Positions 59,739 to 64,000 of a stretch of DNA of 64,000 nt are shown one piece after another. The DNA is from JAHBXL01 sp964409775. Lineage in GTDB: Bacteria; Planctomycetota; Phycisphaerae; Phycisphaerales; UBA1924. The DNA lies in contig CAYPEI010000003.1 of the NCBI GenBank assembly GCA_964409775.1, positions 62,001 to 126,000 on the forward strand, given 5' to 3'. Within the stretch, counting starts at the first letter, position 1, and each line of letters begins with the position of its first letter. Below the pieces are notes generated by a model. The model saw nothing but the letters and a program-made list of their open reading frames with translations. It was not told the origin of the DNA and did no database searches. Position numbers and translations under genes: made by a program.

Positions 59739-60164
59739 ATGACTTCGATCCTTGCCAACTCCGGCCCGTTTGCACCGTCCGACCGGTTTGCGGCGATGGG
59801 GTCGGTTGCAACGCAGGCGGATCGGCAGCGGGAGTTCGCATCGATCCTGTCAAGGCGGGTTGATCGCCCCGGCGCCGAGGCCGCGACGCCCGAGGAGCAG
59901 GCCACGGATGCCGCGAGGCAGTTGGTCTCGATCGCGCTGATTCAGCCGCTGCTGACGCAGTTGCGGGAGACGAGCCAGGCGGCCCCGCCGTTTGCGCCGA
60001 CCTCGGCGGAGCGCCAGTTCCGCGCGATGTCGGATGCACAACTTGCGCAGCAGATCGTGAAAGCGGGCCGATTCCCGCTGGTCGACGTGTTGGCACGCCA
60101 GATGCTTGCACGGCAGGAGGGCGGCCGACCGCATGCCGCCACGGACAAGGAGGTCCGACCGTGA
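59739..60164 (+). CDS. flgJ: FlgJ-type rod-binding protein
   Basis: A 141-residue protein matching only the N-terminal rod-binding (rod cap) domain of FlgJ: 'LVSIALIQPLLTQLRETSQA' then 'RQFRAMSDAQLAQQIVKAGR' with 'FPLVDVLARQML' (family 'MxDxQLAxxxxxxGxxGLAD'). The C-terminal muramidase domain of enterobacterial FlgJ is missing, as in many phyla, so another enzyme must open peptidoglycan. 9 bases after flgI; its TGA overlaps the next start in GTGA. Confidence 0.8.
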   Translation: MTSILANSGPFAPSDRFAAMGSVATQADRQREFASILSRRVDRPGAEAATPEEQATDAARQLVSIALIQPLLTQLRETSQAAPPFAPTSAERQFRAMSDAQLAQQIVKAGRFPLVDVLARQMLARQEGGRPHAATDKEVRP

Positions 60165-60715
60165 CCCGATTCGCGACGCAATCCCGCCCCGCGCCGATGG
60201 AGCCCTCGCGTGCGCTCGACGAACTCGAGGCATCGGTGCGCGAACTGATCGCCGAGCATGAGCGGTTGATCGTCACGGTGGGGATGCAGCGCGACGCGGT
60301 GGCCGCGGCGGACGGGCAGAAACTGAATGCCGCGATCATGGAGCAGGGCGAGAGCGCCCAGCGGATCGCGCAGATCGAGCGTCGCCGGATCGCGGCGATC
60401 GCCGCGCTGGGGACATCGGCGAAGGCGGGCAGCCGCGTGCAGCCCGGGCAGGTTCGCCTGACTGAACTGGCGGCGACGCTTCCTGAACCTGTCCGATCCC
60501 GGCTGCTGGAGTTGGCGGGACTGCTTAAGGGGGTCCTGGAGCGCCTGCACCGGGAGTATGTGGTGCTGCGGGACGCCGCGGGGCAACTGGCCTCGCACCT
60601 CGAGGGCATCACGCGACAGATCTACGCGAAGATGTCGCACACCGGCGCGTACGCGCGATCGGGCTCGCTGCGTGCACCGTTGCAGGTGGTTTCGTCGCTG
60701 GATGTCCGGAGTTAA
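60161..60715 (+). CDS. flgN: FlgN-like flagellar export chaperone
   Basis: A 184-residue, mostly alpha-helical protein: 'ALDELEASVRELIAEHERLI' opens a long coiled-coil-like region, with 'AAADGQKLNAAIMEQGESAQ' and 'RIAQIERRRIAAIAAL', the FlgN-family layout. FlgN is the cytosolic chaperone for the hook-filament junction proteins FlgK and FlgL, and both genes follow directly (flgK starts 12 bases after). GTG start at 60161 overlaps the flgJ stop. The assignment rests on helical pattern, length and position rather than on strong motifs. Confidence 0.78.
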   Translation: MTRFATQSRPAPMEPSRALDELEASVRELIAEHERLIVTVGMQRDAVAAADGQKLNAAIMEQGESAQRIAQIERRRIAAIAALGTSAKAGSRVQPGQVRLTELAATLPEPVRSRLLELAGLLKGVLERLHREYVVLRDAAGQLASHLEGITRQIYAKMSHTGAYARSGSLRAPLQVVSSLDVRS

Positions 60716-60727
60716 CCGGGAGTCGCC

Positions 60728-62476
60728 ATGGGCCTGACCGCCGCGTTCCAGATCGGCCGCTCCGCCCTGTCCGCCAGTTCGCTGGCGCTGCAGGTGACGG
60801 GCAACAACCTCGCGAACGCAGCGACGCCGGGCTACTCGCGCCAACTGGTGGGGCTGGCTGGCGTGGGGGATACGCGGTCGGGCGGATTCCTGACCGGCGG
60901 CGGGGTCCGCGTCAGCGGGATCAACAGGCAGATCGACGCGGCGCTCCAGGCCAGGCACTGGGCCGGGCTGTCGGCGGAGGCGAATGCCGGGATTGATCGG
61001 CAGGTGCTTTCGCAGTTGGAGTCGACGCTCAACGAGTTGACCGAGAACGACCTGTCGAGCGAGTTCGACCGGTTCTTCAGCGCCTGGAGCGAACTGGCGA
61101 ACAGCCCGGACCGGCAGGGGGCGCGCTCGCTGGTGATCCAGCAGGGCCGGACGCTTGCCGGGAGCATCCGGGGGATGCGGTCGGACCTGGTGTCGATGCG
61201 GAACCAACTGGACCAGCAACTGACCGCGACGGTCCAGCAGGCCGACAACATGTTGTCGCAGATCGCCGACCTGAACCGGGCGATCCTCGACGCGGAGGGC
61301 GGGGGCTCCGGGGGCAACGCCAACAACCTTCGCGATCAGCGCGACCAACTGGTCGCGAGGATCTCGACGATGATGGACGTGTCGGTGGTGGAGCAGCCCT
61401 CGGGCGCAATCGACGTGCTGATCGGCTCCACGCCGGTGGTCCTCGGTACGACCAACCGCGGCCTGCAGGTGCGGCGTGAGACCGTCGGCAACCAGTTGAA
61501 CGTGTCGGTGCAGGTCCGGGCCGATCAGACGCAGGTGGAGATCACTTCGGGGGCGATCGCGGGCTATCTCGGGCAGCGGAGCGGCACGATCGACGACACG
61601 ATCAGCAGGTTGGACTCGATCGCCTCGCAGTTGATCTACCAGGTCAACCGGGTGCACTCCGTCGGCCGCGGGCCGGAGGCGTTCACGAATCTGACCGGCG
61701 CATATCCGGTGGCCGCGGCGGACCGCTCGCTTTCGCTGAACAACCCCGCCAACTCGTCGTTCGCGAACTTGCCGCATGCGGCAAAGAGCGGCGGGTTCCT
61801 TGTCACGGTGACCAACACCGCGACAGGACAGTCGCAGACCGTGCGGATCAACGTCGATCTTGACGGCATCAACAGCGCCGGGGGGCAGGGGTTCGGCGAT
61901 GACACCTCGGTTGACTCTCTGGCGACGGATCTCAACGGAGTTCCGAACCTGAGCGCGTCGGTGAATCCCGACGGGACGCTGCAGATCCAGGCCGGATCGG
62001 GATACACGTTTGAACTTTCGGAGGACACCTCGGGCGTCCTGGCGGTGCTGGGCGTGAACACGTATTTCACCGGCACGAGCGCTTCGAACATCGGCGTGCG
62101 GCAGGCCCTGGTGGATAACCCGCAGTTGCTGGCCCACGGCACGACCGTGAACGGGGAGTTCACGGACAACGGTGCCGCGCTGGGAATCCTGGGCGTCCGG
62201 GACCTGCCGGTGGCAGCGCTGGGGGGACGGTCCATCACGGAGTCTTGGCTCGATACGGCCTCGACGGTCGGCGCCAAGGCGGACTCGGCGAAGAACCGGG
62301 CGGAAGCGTCGACGCTGGTGCGGCAGAGCCTGGAGGCCCAGAGCGCCTCGGTCTCGGGCGTTTCGGTGGATGAGGAATCGATCAACCTGCTGAACTACCA
62401 GCGGCAGTACCAGGGCGCGGCGAGGTTCATCTCGGTGATTGACCAACTGACACAGGAACTGCTCAACATCGTGTGA
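60728..62476 (+). CDS. flgK: Flagellar hook-associated protein 1 FlgK
   Basis: A 582-residue hook-filament junction protein. N-terminal 'SLALQVTGNNLANAATPGYS' and 'RQLVGLAGVGDTRSGGFLTG' (rod-family start), '...LNELTENDLSSEFDRFFSAW' and 'SELANSPDRQGARSLVIQQG' (diagnostic FlgK region), 'GNANNLRDQRDQLVARISTM', and C-terminal 'EASTLVRQSLEAQSASVSGV' with 'DEESINLLNYQRQYQGAARF'. Length close to E. coli FlgK (547). ATG at 60728 with CCGGGAG 6 bases before. Exported by the flagellar system with FlgN as chaperone. Confidence 0.96.
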   Translation: MGLTAAFQIGRSALSASSLALQVTGNNLANAATPGYSRQLVGLAGVGDTRSGGFLTGGGVRVSGINRQIDAALQARHWAGLSAEANAGIDRQVLSQLESTLNELTENDLSSEFDRFFSAWSELANSPDRQGARSLVIQQGRTLAGSIRGMRSDLVSMRNQLDQQLTATVQQADNMLSQIADLNRAILDAEGGGSGGNANNLRDQRDQLVARISTMMDVSVVEQPSGAIDVLIGSTPVVLGTTNRGLQVRRETVGNQLNVSVQVRADQTQVEITSGAIAGYLGQRSGTIDDTISRLDSIASQLIYQVNRVHSVGRGPEAFTNLTGAYPVAAADRSLSLNNPANSSFANLPHAAKSGGFLVTVTNTATGQSQTVRINVDLDGINSAGGQGFGDDTSVDSLATDLNGVPNLSASVNPDGTLQIQAGSGYTFELSEDTSGVLAVLGVNTYFTGTSASNIGVRQALVDNPQLLAHGTTVNGEFTDNGAALGILGVRDLPVAALGGRSITESWLDTASTVGAKADSAKNRAEASTLVRQSLEAQSASVSGVSVDEESINLLNYQRQYQGAARFISVIDQLTQELLNIV

Positions 62477-62533
62477 AACTCGGGGCGGGCGGAAGCCACG
62501 AATCCCGCTGAGTCGAGCCTGTAACCACCAGCA

Positions 62534-64000
62534 ATGTCCACCATCCCCAGCAACATCTCCCGCGTCCCGAACCTGCTTGCATCGCAGGTCCTGCTCGCCC
62601 AGTTGAACCGGACCAACCTGGGCCTGTTCAATGTGCAGGACCAGATGTCGGCCGGGAAACTGATCAACCGGTTCTCCGATGACTCGATCGGGGCATCGGC
62701 GATCAGCGTGCTGCAGGCCCGGCTTGCGCGCGGCGAGCAGCGGCTGCAGAATCTCAAACAGGCCGACGGCACACTGGGCGTCCTGGACGGCGCGGTCGGT
62801 GATGCCGGCAGCCTGGTGGACGAGGCCCGCACGATTGCCTCGGACCAGATCGGCGCGACATCGGACACAGCGACCCGGAATGCGCAGGCGGTGGTGGTCG
62901 ATGGGCTGATCCGCCAGATGTTCCAACTCGCCAACCGGCAGACCAACGGGCTGTACATCTTCGGCGGCTCGACACCGACGCGCCGTCCCTTTGTCGAGAT
63001 GCCCGGCTTCGGCGGCTTCCGCTATGTCGCGACCGGCAACGGCCTGACCGCGGATCTCGACTCGGCGGCGGATGTCCCCATCACGCTGGGCGGGAACAAC
63101 GCTATCGGCGCAACATCTGCGCGGGTCCGCGCATCGAGGGACCTCAATCCCGCGCTCACGCCGCAGACCCGATTGGCGGATGTCCGTGGGGCACGGGGGC
63201 AGGGGATTGCTGGTGGGACAGTCTCGTTCTCGTTTGATGGCGGACCGACATCCCAGGTTGATCTCACAGGCGCCGAGGACATCGAGGATGTGCTGGCGGC
63301 TCTGACGAGCGCGATCCGGACGTACGAGACAGACCAAGGTGTGACGATCCTGGGCCCGGGTGGCGTGTCGGTCTCCGGCGGCTCAATCTCAATCGATGTT
63401 GTGGGCGGAGTGCCTGATCCGAGGCTGACATTCAGCGATGTCGCGAACGGGACCACCGCCCAAGACCTGGGACTCTCTCAATCCCCGTTTGAGGCGACGG
63501 TCGCGAACGGGGCCGATTTGGACCCGAAACTCACGCTCCTGACGCCGCTCAGCGCGGTGTCGGGCTTGACGGTGCCGATGGACGGCATTCGGATCAAGTT
63601 CACGCTGGGGAACAACACGAGCATTCGACAGGTGGATCTGTCGTCGGCGCAGACCATCGATGACGTCCGGTCGCTGATTGAAACTGCAGCACCCGGGGTG
63701 CGGGTGCGAGTCGGTTCAGACGGCCGCGGCATCGACATCGTGAATGAGATTTCGGGCCCGGCCATGAGCATCGAGGAAATCCCCGGGGCGCCGGACACGG
63801 CGACGGAGTTGGGGATTCGGTCGCTGGACCTGACGACGGCGCTGTCGGCGTTCAACGGCGGGCGGGGAGTGAGCATCAATCACGGCTCGGTCGATCCTGT
63901 GACGGGTCTGCCCGATCCGGCGCGGGATGTGGACTTCCGGATCACGCTGGGGAGCGGGCAGGCGTTCAACGTCGATCTTCAGCCCGGGGATCTCGTGAGC
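62534..64000 (+). CDS. flgL: Flagellar hook-associated protein 3 FlgL (3' end outside window)
   Basis: Open from the ATG at 62534 to the window edge: 489 codons without a stop. N-terminal flagellin-like helix 'SQVLLAQLNRTNLGLFNVQD' then 'QMSAGKLINRFSDDSIGASA', followed by 'LVDEARTIASDQIG' and 'GLIRQMFQLANRQTNGLYIF', with 'GGSTPTRRPF' typical of FlgL. E. coli FlgL has only 317 residues; here a large insert from residue ~165 on contains at least two beta-rich units of the flagellin-IN kind ('GIAGGTVSFSFDGGPTSQVD' and 'DGIRIKFTLGNNTSIRQVDL', then 'DVDFRITLGSGQAFNVDLQP'). The C-terminal helix must lie beyond 64000. 57 bases after flgK. Confidence 0.92.
   Translation, partial: MSTIPSNISRVPNLLASQVLLAQLNRTNLGLFNVQDQMSAGKLINRFSDDSIGASAISVLQARLARGEQRLQNLKQADGTLGVLDGAVGDAGSLVDEARTIASDQIGATSDTATRNAQAVVVDGLIRQMFQLANRQTNGLYIFGGSTPTRRPFVEMPGFGGFRYVATGNGLTADLDSAADVPITLGGNNAIGATSARVRASRDLNPALTPQTRLADVRGARGQGIAGGTVSFSFDGGPTSQVDLTGAEDIEDVLAALTSAIRTYETDQGVTILGPGGVSVSGGSISIDVVGGVPDPRLTFSDVANGTTAQDLGLSQSPFEATVANGADLDPKLTLLTPLSAVSGLTVPMDGIRIKFTLGNNTSIRQVDLSSAQTIDDVRSLIETAAPGVRVRVGSDGRGIDIVNEISGPAMSIEEIPGAPDTATELGIRSLDLTTALSAFNGGRGVSINHGSVDPVTGLPDPARDVDFRITLGSGQAFNVDLQPGDLVS

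Noticed and set aside
59942..63337. 1,131-residue minus-strand ORF across the flgJ-flgL region
   Set aside because: Antisense of certain flagellar genes; Arg/Gln-rich low-information translation.
1..64000. tRNA or rRNA genes
   Set aside because: No cloverleaf with GTTC-type T-arm or rRNA core sequence was found in the intergenic regions read; a tRNAscan run would be decisive.

Overview
The window is high-GC bacterial DNA (codon third positions almost all C or G) that looks like a planctomycete of the class Phycisphaerae. The pointers are five proteins or protein ends carrying the C-terminal 'VPDIFAFLSDWF' dockerin-like tag, two SUMF1-like proteins with PEP-CTERM-like tails, an ECF sigma factor coupled to a membrane protein with a prepilin-like 'HX10DG' tail, a tricorn-type protease, and many intergenic palindromes and heptanucleotide repeats of the kind that litter planctomycete genomes. 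This is inference from gene content; there is no rRNA in the window. A run of exactly 100 N (42938-43037) shows that it is a draft scaffold. No tRNA, rRNA, CRISPR array, prophage or insertion sequence was seen.

Layout. 1-2.8 kb: the end of a dockerin-tagged protein, a protein of unknown function with a methyltransferase-like loop, a small membrane protein, and a REP/RAYT locus whose transposase-like gene is broken by one TAG. 2.8-12.2 kb: AtoE-type fatty-acid transporter; a DUF4190-DUF4190-DUF2752 membrane-protein operon; glycerate 2-kinase; zinc metallopeptidase; a CbpA-type DnaJ protein divergent from two tandem Hsp20 genes; an ECF sigma factor overlapping its partner membrane protein. 12.4-27.6 kb: HpnH (hopanoid radical SAM), a TlpA-like thioredoxin, an esterase, DUF4286, a 1,762-residue secreted beta-helix protein, a repeat protein with the dockerin-like tag, an isolated atpC, a nearly chargeless T/P/N/F/W-rich protein, and smpB. 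27.6-37.3 kb: ABC-2 exporter, a candidate small RNA, rhodanese-lipoprotein pair, RecX, TPR protein, 3-hydroxybutyryl-CoA dehydrogenase, SDR, xylulokinase and xylose isomerase. 37.4-51.3 kb: two copies of a SUMF1-like plus dockerin-tagged gene pair (the second disrupted), enclosing thyX, a 37-residue-repeat protein cut by the assembly gap, and a tricorn protease homologue. 51.3-54.5 kb: inositol-monophosphatase family protein, pyrophosphatase, phosphoglucose isomerase, FmdB-like protein. 54.6-64 kb: a tightly packed flagellar operon, flgF-flgG-flgA-flgH-flgI-flgJ-flgN-flgK-flgL, running off the right edge.

How genes work together. The flagellar block encodes distal rod, P- and L-ring, rod-binding protein, chaperone and hook-filament junction, with repeated stop/start overlaps. 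xylB-xylA form a xylose catabolic pair feeding the pentose-phosphate pathway; Pgi acts in central sugar metabolism. The Hsp20/DnaJ cluster is a heat-stress group. ATGA or GTGA overlaps (DUF4190/DUF2752, sigma/partner, lipoprotein/rhodanese, flgA/flgH, flgJ/flgN) mark translationally coupled units.

Most unusual items: the chargeless low-complexity protein at 25.8 kb, the 37-residue-repeat protein at the gap, the orphan promoter-terminator RNA unit at 29.9 kb, the duplicated SUMF1/dockerin gene pair, the degraded REP/RAYT locus, and several dispersed intergenic repeat families.
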